From JAFGLZ01 sp964390905 (GTDB lineage Bacteria; Planctomycetota; Phycisphaerae; UBA1845; JAFGLZ01), in NCBI GenBank assembly GCA_964390905.1, contig CAYMLO010000006.1, forward strand, positions 1 through 64,000: a stretch of DNA of 64,000 nt. The letters run 5' to 3'. The notes under the pieces are model-generated. The model searched no databases and was not told the origin of the DNA. It was given only the letters and a program-made list of their open reading frames with translations. The position numbers and the translations under genes are program-made. Numbering within the stretch: the first letter of the stretch is position 1; every line of letters starts with the position of its first letter. Shown here piece after piece: positions 1 through 7,297 of this stretch.

Positions 1-69
1 GAGTTATCGAACTTGACCGCCCAATTTCTTGAGCCTACTTTGCGCTGTAGTGTTAAGGAGGAGATCGCG

Positions 70-1017
70 ATGACACGAACGCGCGTCGCATGTGTGCTCG
101 TCTTGTTTACCTGCGGCAGCCTTGGCGTCTTTGTGGGCTGTACGGGCTTTACGCTCACGATTCAGTTTGTCACGCCGGACTGTGCGGAGTCGACCGACAC
201 TCAGCAGATCCCGCTGGCCGACGGCGTCGCCGTCAAGATCGTCAACGAGTTCGGCAGCACGCGGGTCACCGTGGACCCGTCCGCGACGCAGGTGACGCTC
301 GAGGTTACCCGCATCGCGCTGGCCGACACGCAAAAGGAGGCCGACGATCTGCTGGCCGAGATGACGGTGACGGTCACGCAGCCGACCGGGGGCAACAACA
401 CGCTACAGATTGAAGCAGAGCGCCCCCAGGGCGCGACAAGCGACTGGGGCAAGATCCAGGCCAGCATCACCAACGATGAGATCAACATCGTTTCGATCGT
501 GGGGTCGGTGGTCGTGGCCCAGTATCGGCTGCGGATCACGCTGCCGCCCGGGCACGCCGTCGACGTGACCCAAGAGGTGGGCCAGATCCGCGCCGTCGCC
601 CTGGATGCCCCAAGTACGCTCACCGCGGCGGCTGGTTCGATCCACGCCATCGGGTGTCAGGGGAGTCTGACGGCCCAGGCGGAGGCCGGCGACGTCGACG
701 TCGAAGCCCACCAGGGCTCGCTCGACCTGGCGGCCGAGACCGGCACGCTCGCGATGGAGGTCGTCGCCCTGGCCGCCGACGACGTCGTCGAGGCCGTCGT
801 CGAGGCGGGGGCCATCTACATCGACCTGCCCCGCGAGGTCAACGCGAATCTCAGGGCGTTGACGAAGGCCGGCCACATCAGCTTCCACACCTGGGACTTC
901 GCCGACACGTCCGACGTGATCGACACGTGGGGCTACGTCGAGGCCACGCTCGGGACCGGCGGAGCGACGATCGACCTCGAAGCCGAGGTGGGCCACATCC
1001 GCATCGATTCGCTGTAG
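70..1017 (+). CDS. DUF4097-like secreted lipoprotein
   Basis: Likely a cell-envelope lipoprotein of unknown ligand. The ATG at 70 is chosen over an in-frame ATG at 13 because AAGGAGGAG (55-63) lies six bases before it and a type II signal peptide follows: hydrophobic residues 6-23 end in the lipobox VFVGC, with Cys24 as the lipidated residue. Residues 45-135 are a mixed alpha/beta region. Residues 150-315 are a chain of short strands with recurring G-x-[IV] turns rich in Asp, Glu and Ala, the pattern of the DUF4097 putative-adhesin beta-solenoid. At 315 aa the length suits that family. The gene is isolated: a strong hairpin terminator follows the stop within 25 bases, so it is probably not co-transcribed with the Cys-rich gene downstream. 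The family is widespread and its function unsettled; surface adhesion is only the family label. Confidence 0.75.
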   Translation: MTRTRVACVLVLFTCGSLGVFVGCTGFTLTIQFVTPDCAESTDTQQIPLADGVAVKIVNEFGSTRVTVDPSATQVTLEVTRIALADTQKEADDLLAEMTVTVTQPTGGNNTLQIEAERPQGATSDWGKIQASITNDEINIVSIVGSVVVAQYRLRITLPPGHAVDVTQEVGQIRAVALDAPSTLTAAAGSIHAIGCQGSLTAQAEAGDVDVEAHQGSLDLAAETGTLAMEVVALAADDVVEAVVEAGAIYIDLPREVNANLRALTKAGHISFHTWDFADTSDVIDTWGYVEATLGTGGATIDLEAEVGHIRIDSL

Positions 1018-1040
1018 TCCATTGCACTGCATGAAGTTCC

Positions 1041-1075
1041 AAACGCCCCGCACCCCGGGTCGGTGCGGGGCGTTT
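1041..1075 (+). terminator. Rho-independent-type terminator hairpin
   Basis: Perfect 14-base inverted repeat (1041-1054 and 1062-1075, core GCCCCGCACC / GGTGCGGGGC) around a 7-base loop, with a short T run (1073-1075) closing the 3' arm and A run opening the 5' arm. The A/T ends make it usable in both directions. It sits 24 bases after the stop of the DUF4097-like gene and separates it from the radical-SAM cluster. Confidence 0.85.
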
Positions 1076-1170
1076 GCCTTGTTCTGCGCCAACGCCGTTA
1101 CCAGCACCCAGCGGCGCCGCGCCGTCTGGGTATCCTGAATGTTGGAGGGTGTTTTGTTGTGAAAGTGGCC

Positions 1171-1199
1171 TTGGCCGGCGTTCAGGGTAGACGTATAAT
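1171..1199 (+). promoter_or_regulatory. Sigma-70-type promoter of the Cys-rich/radical-SAM cluster
   Basis: A -35 box TTGGCC (1171-1176; 4 of 6 to consensus) and a perfect -10 box TATAAT (1194-1199) with an exact 17-base spacer. Transcription would start near 1206, giving a leader of about 155 bases before the ATG at 1362. It is the best promoter match in the left 10 kb and is placed to drive all four genes up to 6502. Confidence 0.75.
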
Positions 1200-1234
1200 T
1201 CAATTGTATTGGGCAGGTAACATACGCAGACAGT

Positions 1235-1318
1235 CCACCGGTAGTGGAGGAGGTCACGGGAAAACAAGGCCCTAAAGTATGAGCATAGGAACTCGGTTGG
1301 GCTCTCACATGTCGGTGG
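1235..1318 (+). promoter_or_regulatory. Possible structured 5' leader
   Basis: Within the predicted 155-base leader, CCACCG (1235-1240) can pair with CGGTGG (1313-1318), closing a domain of about 70 bases. Inside it GGCCC near 1268 can pair with GGGCT near 1300, and CCAC-GTGG can form a small local hairpin. It does not match TPP, c-di-GMP, SAM or cobalamin riboswitch cores that I know. It may be a regulatory leader or chance pairing in GC-rich DNA; there is no covariation evidence. Confidence 0.25.
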
Positions 1319-1361
1319 TACGCGCGCACGCTGGGCGTGGGGGGTAGCAGGAGACGGGACC

Positions 1362-2048
1362 ATGGGCGACGGCGAGAGTGATCCCGTGGCGAAGCCGGGC
1401 GGGGAAGCGTTCCCGACCAGGCGCCAGTTCCTGAAGAAGGCGGTCACATCCACGGTCAGCGTCGGAGGCGTTACGCTGATCGGCAGCACCATCGTCAGCT
1501 CCGTATTGCCAGGGTGCACCTGCAAAGACAAAGTGTGCCCGGAGTGTATGCAGTGCACCGGCACGAACACGTGCGGGCCGCCCCCGGGAGGCGCGAACCA
1601 GTGCACGGACAACAACTACTGCAAGACAATCAACACGTGCTCTGGGGGCGTCGCTGAGGGCGCAAACTCGTGCGCGAACAGTAACGAGTGCAAGCAGGAC
1701 AACACGTGCGACGGGACTGGGGCTCAGGGCGATAACACGTGCCAGAACAACAGCTGCGACAACAAGAACAAGTGTGTGTCCGACAATGGCTGCTCGGGCA
1801 TCAACCAGTGCGGGACTGGGGATTTCTGGGATGACAACAACTGCCAGGACCAGAACAGCTGTTGGAGTCAGAACTTGTGCATCGTGCCCCCGGGAGGAGA
1901 GGGCAGCAACAGCTGCGGGAACAACCACTGCTGGGCGTTGAATTCGTGCCAAAACGATAATAAGTGTTTCACGACGAATACCTGTGCCGGGACCATCAGG
2001 TGCACTCCGTACACTGCCAACCAGTGTCACGGTGAGAACACCGCGTGA
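1362..2048 (+). CDS. Tat-exported Cys/Asn-repeat protein, candidate radical-SAM substrate
   Basis: I do not recognise the family. The ATG at 1362 has AGGAG (1349-1353) eight bases upstream. Residues 1-51 form a Tat signal: TRRQFLKK at 19-26, then a hydrophobic stretch 28-50 ending LPG before Cys52, possibly a Tat lipoprotein site although Pro at -2 is unusual. The rest (52-228) is almost only Cys, Asn, Asp, Gly, Ser, Thr and Gln: 27 cysteines, of which 21 are preceded by Asn two residues earlier (N-x-C). Spacing is regular, mostly C-x3-N-x-C (six-residue step) with longer Gly-rich loops of 10-12 about every third cysteine. There are few hydrophobics, so a normal globular core is unlikely without cross-links or metal. 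Two SPASM-family proteins are encoded downstream, which makes it a plausible modified substrate (inference). Alternatives: disulfide-rich surface protein or metal store. Confidence 0.85.
   Translation: MGDGESDPVAKPGGEAFPTRRQFLKKAVTSTVSVGGVTLIGSTIVSSVLPGCTCKDKVCPECMQCTGTNTCGPPPGGANQCTDNNYCKTINTCSGGVAEGANSCANSNECKQDNTCDGTGAQGDNTCQNNSCDNKNKCVSDNGCSGINQCGTGDFWDDNNCQDQNSCWSQNLCIVPPGGEGSNSCGNNHCWALNSCQNDNKCFTTNTCAGTIRCTPYTANQCHGENTA
1557..2027 (+). repeat. Protein-level N-x-C repeat array
   Basis: Codons 66-222 encode 22 consecutive Cys-ended units. Steps between cysteines from Cys71 are 10,6,6,11,6,6,11,5,6,6,6,11,6,6,12,5,6,6,6,6,8. The [long,6,6] supermotif of about 23 residues recurs, and every unit but the one ending at Cys214 has Asn at position -2. 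At DNA level the units are diverged, so the array is old and kept by selection on the protein rather than being a recent tandem expansion. Confidence 0.85.
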
Positions 2049-2135
2049 AAGGAGCCGCTTCATCGGTAGTGCTTTGGGATTCCGTCCTTTCCTGCGATTA
2101 GGCAGCAGACGAGGCTTCTTCTAGGAGGTCGCGTC

Positions 2136-3701
2136 ATGGGGTCTGCGAGGCATTCCGCCGGCGTTGGAGTATGTGGCGTGGCTGCAGCCCTTCTCGTGCT
2201 CCGCCTGGGGCCGGCCGCCCTGTGTGGCGAGTTGGACGAGTTGGGCCAGGCCCTGATCGCCACGTACAAGCGGGCCGCGGCCGCGCGCCCGGGTAGCGAG
2301 GAGTTGCGCGTCATGGCCGATCTGGAAGCGGCGCTACGCCGCTACCCCAGAAGCCGCTTCCGCCATCGCGTCCGCAACTACTTGGCGAAGGTCCAACGCG
2401 CATACGGGAACTACGACAAGGCGCAGGAATTGCTCAGGGAGGGACTGGCGGACGACCCGCCCCCGCGCGAGCGTGGCATGCTCGGCATGACCCTGGCAGA
2501 GGTGTTCTTAAAGAAGGGTGATGCCGAGGGCGCATTGAGGCAACTCGAGATCACCCGTCAGTTCGTCCATGAGACCTGGTTGCAGGGACCGGCGCGCCAG
2601 GACCCGAACGCACCGCGACGCGAGGCTTTGCGGGCCGCGTGGGGCGGGTCCGTTGCGTTTTTGCGTGACGCTGAGCGCGTCTGGCGAGAGCTGGGGCGCT
2701 TGGACCTGGCGGGTCGCGCATGGCTCGACGCTGCCAGCTTCCCGCTGACATTCAGTACGGATGCCGAGGAGCAGATAAGGTGGCGTGCGATGGGAGTGGC
2801 CTGCAGCCGGCTAGCGAAGGCGGGCGATTGCCTGTTGGAGGCGGGGGACCTGGCTGGGGCCCGGTCTGCTTATGAGCGGGCGTTCTCCGCGATGCAGGCT
2901 ATTCCGCCGAGCGAGGTGGCCAAGACGCGTGACTGGCGGCTCTTGGTGACCCTCCGCCGGGCCTACACCAGCTCTGACAAGTGCGAGCTGGGTGAGCTAC
3001 TGAGAGGCTATGCCAGGGAGGGGTGCTTCCCCAATGTGTGCTTGGTGTTTGCCCACAAGCTCCCCGCCCGAGAGCGCCTGGACTTCGTGGCGGCGGTATT
3101 GTCAGTGCTGCCCGAGGATTGGGCTAGCGTCATCCCTGCTTCAGACCAATCCTATGTTGAGTCCCTCTATACAGCCGCGCGAGATACTGCGTTTGAGCTC
3201 GGGTTGAACGACGAGGCGGTGAGATACGCCCGCGAGCTTGAGAGATCGTCTGCGGGCAGCGCTTCCGTGCCGGGGCTGCTGGGTCCGCTTGGGCCACGGC
3301 CGCAGCAGTCGCCCAAGGGCGCCTCTGCCCGGAAGGGAGCGTCCACTGCGCGGCGATCCGCCCCACGGCCGCCGCGCGATCGTTCCCATCACATCTACAC
3401 GCCGTCTCCCGAGAAGGCCGCGGGATCTGTGCAGCGCGCCACCGCGGCGACGCGCCCTTCTTCGCAACCCGCTTCGACGTCGTCAGCCGTGACGCGGACG
3501 ACCCCTGCACCTACCCAACAGGGCGCTTCGCCCGTGCAGGAGTCGCCTGGGCGGGGCCCGCCCATCAGGCGAGAAGGATATCGAGCCGCAGCGACATCCT
3601 GGGATGCAAGGACCGTTGGCATCGTCGCCGGGCTCGCGGTCGTGGGGGGGGGCATCATTGCGTACCTCATTCTGAGCGGTAGGGGTAGACGCACTGCGTG
3701 A
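2136..3701 (+). CDS. TPR-repeat secreted protein with C-terminal membrane anchor
   Basis: The ATG at 2136 has AGGAGG (2123-2128) seven bases upstream. A Sec signal peptide covers about residues 1-31 (hydrophobic run after GVGVCGVAAALL, cleavage near ALCG-E). Residues 35-370 are helical tetratricopeptide-like repeats, with typical A-x-x-Y/L and G-x-Y-x-x-A signatures such as YGNYDKAQELL and KKGDAEGALRQL. Residues 385-490 are a Pro/Ser/Thr/Arg-rich disordered linker. A single transmembrane helix (about 497-515) precedes a short basic tail ending GRGRRTA. It would display a TPR scaffold outside the membrane. It lies 87 bases after the Cys-repeat gene and 84 before the SPASM protein, probably in one transcript, so it may bind or anchor the repeat protein. 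The partner role is inference; the TPR fold is well supported. Confidence 0.7.
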   Translation: MGSARHSAGVGVCGVAAALLVLRLGPAALCGELDELGQALIATYKRAAAARPGSEELRVMADLEAALRRYPRSRFRHRVRNYLAKVQRAYGNYDKAQELLREGLADDPPPRERGMLGMTLAEVFLKKGDAEGALRQLEITRQFVHETWLQGPARQDPNAPRREALRAAWGGSVAFLRDAERVWRELGRLDLAGRAWLDAASFPLTFSTDAEEQIRWRAMGVACSRLAKAGDCLLEAGDLAGARSAYERAFSAMQAIPPSEVAKTRDWRLLVTLRRAYTSSDKCELGELLRGYAREGCFPNVCLVFAHKLPARERLDFVAAVLSVLPEDWASVIPASDQSYVESLYTAARDTAFELGLNDEAVRYARELERSSAGSASVPGLLGPLGPRPQQSPKGASARKGASTARRSAPRPPRDRSHHIYTPSPEKAAGSVQRATAATRPSSQPASTSSAVTRTTPAPTQQGASPVQESPGRGPPIRREGYRAAATSWDARTVGIVAGLAVVGGGIIAYLILSGRGRRTA

Positions 3702-3785
3702 GCGGGCGTCTTGGCCGTGGGCCGCGATGGATTCTGTGGCGAAATCCGGACAGGCGCAGCGTGACACGGAGGAAGGGAGTGTCCT

Positions 3786-5225
3786 GTGGGGAATGGCGCC
3801 TCGAGTCCCAGCGGACACCGGACGAGCGGGACGGGGAAAGGGGCTCAGGCCGCGCCGGTTGACGCAGTCGCGCATTTGAAGCTGACCCGTTTGCTGGGGG
3901 TGGTGGAGCGTCCGGAGGGGGGCTGCTTTCTCGTCAACCCGTTGTGCTTCTCTCCGGTCCGCGTGGATGGTCCGCGCGCACAGGTCGAGACGTTCGTCGA
4001 CGCGTTGAGCCGCGAGGGTGCTCGCGGCCTGGAGGCGGAGGCGGTCGACTTCCTGGCGAGCCATCGAATCCTCGTCGACGCGGACGAGGAAGAACGGGCA
4101 ATCCGCGAGAGGTCGGCAGATCAGCACCGGCCTGCCCAGGCCTTCCAGCAGTTCACCATTCGTCTAGGGGCCCCGGTGAGCAGGTGCGATGGGCTCCGCG
4201 GGTCTCTGGCGCGATTGCTGGGACAGCTGCAGGCAGCCCCGGGGGAAGAGAAGGCGCCCGAAATCAACATGAAGCTCATCTGGGACGCGTCCTGCGATCA
4301 AGGTCTGGGCGCCTGTCTGGGCGAGTTGATCGCGTATGCGAGGGCCCAGACCCAGAATACGGCGGGGGTTGCGTGCTATGGCGAGTTCCCGATCGAGGCC
4401 TTGCCCGATGCGCTCGGCGAGCTGAAGCGTCTCACGCAGCCGTCGCCTCGAATGAACTGCATCGTTTCCGACGGGGTATCCGCAGATCAGGGCGCCGCCT
4501 TGATGACGCTGATCGACGAGGGCTTCCGCCCGCACTGCATCTTTCGCGTGTCGGCCGGTGCAGGCGAGCAGGTCGCCGCGACGATCGGGGCCCTTGCGGA
4601 TGGCGTGGTTCCGGACGCCTTCACATTCGCGGCCGTGCCCATGGATCGCCGCGAGTTCGCCACCGACGCGGCCTTTGCGGAGGCGCTTCCGCGCCCGGAT
4701 GAGATGCTGGAGCTCTGCGACTTCTGCCACGCGCTGCCAAACGTCGATCTGGCCCAATCGTGGCTGTACCAGGACGTGTACACACGCGTGACGAGGCCCG
4801 GCTACGTCTTCCCGTGTCGGGCGTGTGTGGGGCGGGCGGCCTTCGTCGACGCCGAGGGCAAATGGTCCGGCTGTCATCTTGCGGCGGTCGCTGACCCGGC
4901 CGGTCGACGAGACGACCCGTCGACGCTCCTGAATACCGCTGAGCCCACGCCGTTCGGAGGCTCTCGGTTCGCCGAGGAGCGATGCAGCGAATGCGCGGTT
5001 CGGTACGCGTGCGGGGGTATCTGTCCGTACGCGGCGTTGGGCGTCTGTGACGCCGACCTCGAAACGCGGGTCTTCGAGCTCCACTGCGCGATGCGAAGGC
5101 ACGTGATCCTGCGGTTCTTCGAGGACGCGACGGCGCTGGTTTCACACGGCGAGCCACAGAGGCCGGCCTATCGCTTCGTCTCCGGTCAAGGGCGGTTGGC
5201 GTTGAGACCTATCGGAGAATCGTGA
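3786..5225 (+). CDS. SPASM-domain protein lacking the radical-SAM cluster motif
   Basis: Starts at GTG 3786 with GGAGG (3768-3772) and a purine run upstream. Residues 30-105 resemble the N-terminal domain of peptide maturases (LLGVVERPEGG, then a strand ending in LASHRILVDADEEE). The middle (about 155-310) keeps a barrel-like strand/helix order, with a degraded GGEP-like site (CYGEFPIEAL), but I find no CX3CX2C. The C-terminus has the full seven-Cys SPASM set: C-x10-G-x4-C (ending WSGC), then C-x2-C-x5-C-x3-C (CSECAVRYACGGIC), and a last Cys near residue 440. Extra CxxC pairs (CDFC, CRAC) precede it. So it probably binds one or two auxiliary Fe-S clusters without SAM radical chemistry, and may be a substrate-binding partner of the next gene's enzyme. 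Its stop overlaps the next start (TGATG), implying translational coupling. Role inferred. Confidence 0.75.
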   Translation: MGNGASSPSGHRTSGTGKGAQAAPVDAVAHLKLTRLLGVVERPEGGCFLVNPLCFSPVRVDGPRAQVETFVDALSREGARGLEAEAVDFLASHRILVDADEEERAIRERSADQHRPAQAFQQFTIRLGAPVSRCDGLRGSLARLLGQLQAAPGEEKAPEINMKLIWDASCDQGLGACLGELIAYARAQTQNTAGVACYGEFPIEALPDALGELKRLTQPSPRMNCIVSDGVSADQGAALMTLIDEGFRPHCIFRVSAGAGEQVAATIGALADGVVPDAFTFAAVPMDRREFATDAAFAEALPRPDEMLELCDFCHALPNVDLAQSWLYQDVYTRVTRPGYVFPCRACVGRAAFVDAEGKWSGCHLAAVADPAGRRDDPSTLLNTAEPTPFGGSRFAEERCSECAVRYACGGICPYAALGVCDADLETRVFELHCAMRRHVILRFFEDATALVSHGEPQRPAYRFVSGQGRLALRPIGES

Positions 5226-6502
5226 TGGCTTGGGACACGACCGAGATGCCCACCCCCACTTGTTCGGCGGCTGCCAGCGCCTGCGCCGCAGCGCGGGCCG
5301 ACGGTGCGTACAAGGCGTATCTGTTGGATGACGAGCCCATCAGTTTCCCGGATGAAGCGCCCGACACCACCAGGATGACCATCACGGCCATCGACATGGA
5401 CCCGACCGAGCGGTGCAACCTGAGATGCTCGTACTGCTTCAAGGGCAAGCTCGCCGGCAGGCAGATGTCCCTGGAGACCGCCAAGCAGGCCGTCAGATTC
5501 CTCGCGCGGTATTCGGGTCAGACGGAGGATCTGCACGTCTCATTGATGGGCGGCGAGCCGATGCTGAGCTTCGAGCTGCTCGAGCAATGGGTCCCCTGGG
5601 CGTTCACCTACTGCGAGCAACGCGGAAAGGTCCTCAGCATCGGCGCCACGACGAACGGCACCGTCTTCGATCAGGCGCGGCACGACTTCTGCAGACGCTG
5701 GCACATCGGCCTTCACCTGTCTATCGATGGTTGCCCGGCCGTGCAGGACCGCGAACGGGTCTTCAAGAATGGCAGGGGCAGCTCCAGCAGGCTGGAGGCG
5801 AACCTGCCCAGGATCTTCAGCGCGTGGCGGACGATCCACGCCCGCAGCAGCATCGTGCCCGAGACATTGCCGCAACTGTCCGAGTCATATCGCTACTTCT
5901 GCGAGAAGGGATTCTTGAAGGTGGCCCTGGCCCTCGTGGCGGGCTGCAACTGGGGCGACCCGCAGGTGCTCGCGACGCTCGCGTCCGAATACGGGAAGGT
6001 CCTGGCGTACCACTGGCAGCACATGAAGACGCACGGGCGCTACTTCGTCCTGACGTCGCTGGACCACTTCGTCCGCTCCAGTCAGGCCAAGGCACCTCAG
6101 ACGACGATCTGCGGCGCTGCTCGCGGCATGCTGCACGTCGACGCGGACGGCTTGCTCTGGCCGTGTCACCGCTTCAACGGCAAGCGGCCGCACAAGAACC
6201 TAATCCTGGGAAGCGTCTGGGGCGGTTTTGACAACGCCCTGCGCAATGGCTTCCTGCGGATCAACCCCAAACAGGACATGCGTCAGTCCTGCAAGGACTG
6301 TGAGGCCAACCTGGTCTGCGCCACGCCTTGCGTCGCGGCCAACTGGCAGGAGCAGGGCGACCTGTTCGACGTCGGCGACGGTTACTGCGAGGCGGTCCGG
6401 ACGCTGTACCGACTGCATCAAGCCCACGCGGAACGAATGGAGTACCAAGAGCCCGACCTGTGGAAACAGTACGTCGGTTGGGTCTTCAACTACGAGTGGT
6501 AG
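5225..6502 (+). CDS. Radical SAM/SPASM protein-modifying enzyme
   Basis: Catalytic radical-SAM enzyme of the peptide/protein maturase class, cytoplasmic, expected to cleave S-adenosylmethionine and abstract hydrogen from a protein substrate. Seen: CX3CX2C at residues 64-71 (CNLRCSYC), SAM-binding GGEP at 109-112, and a complete C-terminal SPASM: C-x12-G-x4-C (ending LLWPC), CKDCEANLVCATPC (C-x2-C-x5-C-x3-C), then YC. ATG 5225 is preferred to GTG 5222 because GGAG (5214-5217) is seven bases before it; it overlaps the preceding stop by one base. The 50-residue N-terminal extension contains two cysteines. Length 425 aa is usual for anaerobic sulfatase maturases and for RiPP maturases. I favour the Cys-repeat protein as substrate from operon position; a sulfatase-maturase role is less likely, since no sulfatase with Cys or Ser at the active site is encoded nearby. 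Confidence 0.85.
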   Translation: MAWDTTEMPTPTCSAAASACAAARADGAYKAYLLDDEPISFPDEAPDTTRMTITAIDMDPTERCNLRCSYCFKGKLAGRQMSLETAKQAVRFLARYSGQTEDLHVSLMGGEPMLSFELLEQWVPWAFTYCEQRGKVLSIGATTNGTVFDQARHDFCRRWHIGLHLSIDGCPAVQDRERVFKNGRGSSSRLEANLPRIFSAWRTIHARSSIVPETLPQLSESYRYFCEKGFLKVALALVAGCNWGDPQVLATLASEYGKVLAYHWQHMKTHGRYFVLTSLDHFVRSSQAKAPQTTICGAARGMLHVDADGLLWPCHRFNGKRPHKNLILGSVWGGFDNALRNGFLRINPKQDMRQSCKDCEANLVCATPCVAANWQEQGDLFDVGDGYCEAVRTLYRLHQAHAERMEYQEPDLWKQYVGWVFNYEW

Positions 6503-6549
6503 ACGCGAATTGCCATCAGCGCAAGTGCTGCCCGGCAGACGGTCGACGC

Positions 6550-7245
6550 TCACTCGCGCAGATCGTAGCCTCGGGTCCCGTCCTTGGTCAGGCTGGCGTC
6601 GGGGAAGTCATCGTTGGCGGGCAGGATGTCTTCGGCCAATATCCACCCACAGTGGCCGTCGGCCAACAGGAACGTTCGTCGTCCGGTCCAGCCCCACCAG
6701 CCGGGGTCGGGCTGGACGGGTCGGTGGTTGCTGGACCAATCGCCCGACAGGATCTTGCGGGCGGGCCAGCGGACATTCTCGGCTTTCTGCCCGACCGGCG
6801 GGAGGGCTTCGTTGGGGTCCATGATCATGTTCGGATCATCGATTGAGTTGATCTGCGCCGGGCTGTGGTAGAAGGTCATAGAGTAGGCGTAGCTGGTTCG
6901 TTCGTACTTCGCAGAGAGGTCGGCGGGACACCACAGGATGCTCGGTCGGGCTTCGGTGACCTTTCCCAGGTACGGTTCGAGCGTCCCGCGGAATCCCCGG
7001 CCCATCCAGAGCCAATAGGGCGGGTCGGCGTTGACCGGGTCCATTGCGGCCGGGTACAGGCCGCCTTGGTCCTGGGCGTAGAAGGTGAACAGGATGCCCA
7101 CCTGCCTGAGGTTGGACAGGCAGACGGTGCGCAGGCCGCGTCGGCGGGCCTCACTCAACGCCGGCAGCAGCACCGCGGCGAGCAGGATAATGATGGCCAA
7201 GACGACCAGCAGCTCGATCAGCGTAAAGGCCCGATGTCGATTCAT
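6550..7245 (-). CDS. Prepilin-type pseudopilin-like protein
   Basis: Type II secretion/type IV pilin-like protein. Residues 1-30 form a class III signal: short basic leader, then FTLIELLVVLAIIILLAAVLLPAL with the invariant Glu five residues after the expected cleavage site before Phe (residue 7). After the N-terminal helix come the motifs shared by the large planctomycete/lentisphaera family: CLSNLRQ, YYxxx WCPAD-like (LWCPADLSAKY), and near the end ADGHCGWI, the ADGH element common in that family. Length 231 aa is typical. GAAGGGCGAG lies just upstream of the ATG. It is a lone minus-strand gene convergent with the radical-SAM gene (47 bases between stops). Such proteins occur in dozens of copies per planctomycete genome; the exact cargo or structure is unknown. 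Confidence 0.85.
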   Translation of the reverse strand: MNRHRAFTLIELLVVLAIIILLAAVLLPALSEARRRGLRTVCLSNLRQVGILFTFYAQDQGGLYPAAMDPVNADPPYWLWMGRGFRGTLEPYLGKVTEARPSILWCPADLSAKYERTSYAYSMTFYHSPAQINSIDDPNMIMDPNEALPPVGQKAENVRWPARKILSGDWSSNHRPVQPDPGWWGWTGRRTFLLADGHCGWILAEDILPANDDFPDASLTKDGTRGYDLRE

Positions 7246-7297
7246 GGCTCGCCCTTCTGAGGCCGTCTGTTCGTGACAGGCGCTGCGGGGTTGCTCG

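Noticed and set aside
1362..6502. Reading the cluster as a PQQ, mycofactocin or SCIFF-type system
   Set aside because: No PqqA/MftA-like peptide and no partner dehydrogenase; the 228-aa repeat protein does not match those short precursors.
5225..6502. Calling the radical SAM enzyme an anaerobic sulfatase maturase
   Set aside because: The only sulfatase-fold gene in the window has Thr at the nucleophile and lies 32 kb away, while a Cys-rich candidate substrate is in the same operon. It is not excluded for sulfatases outside the window.
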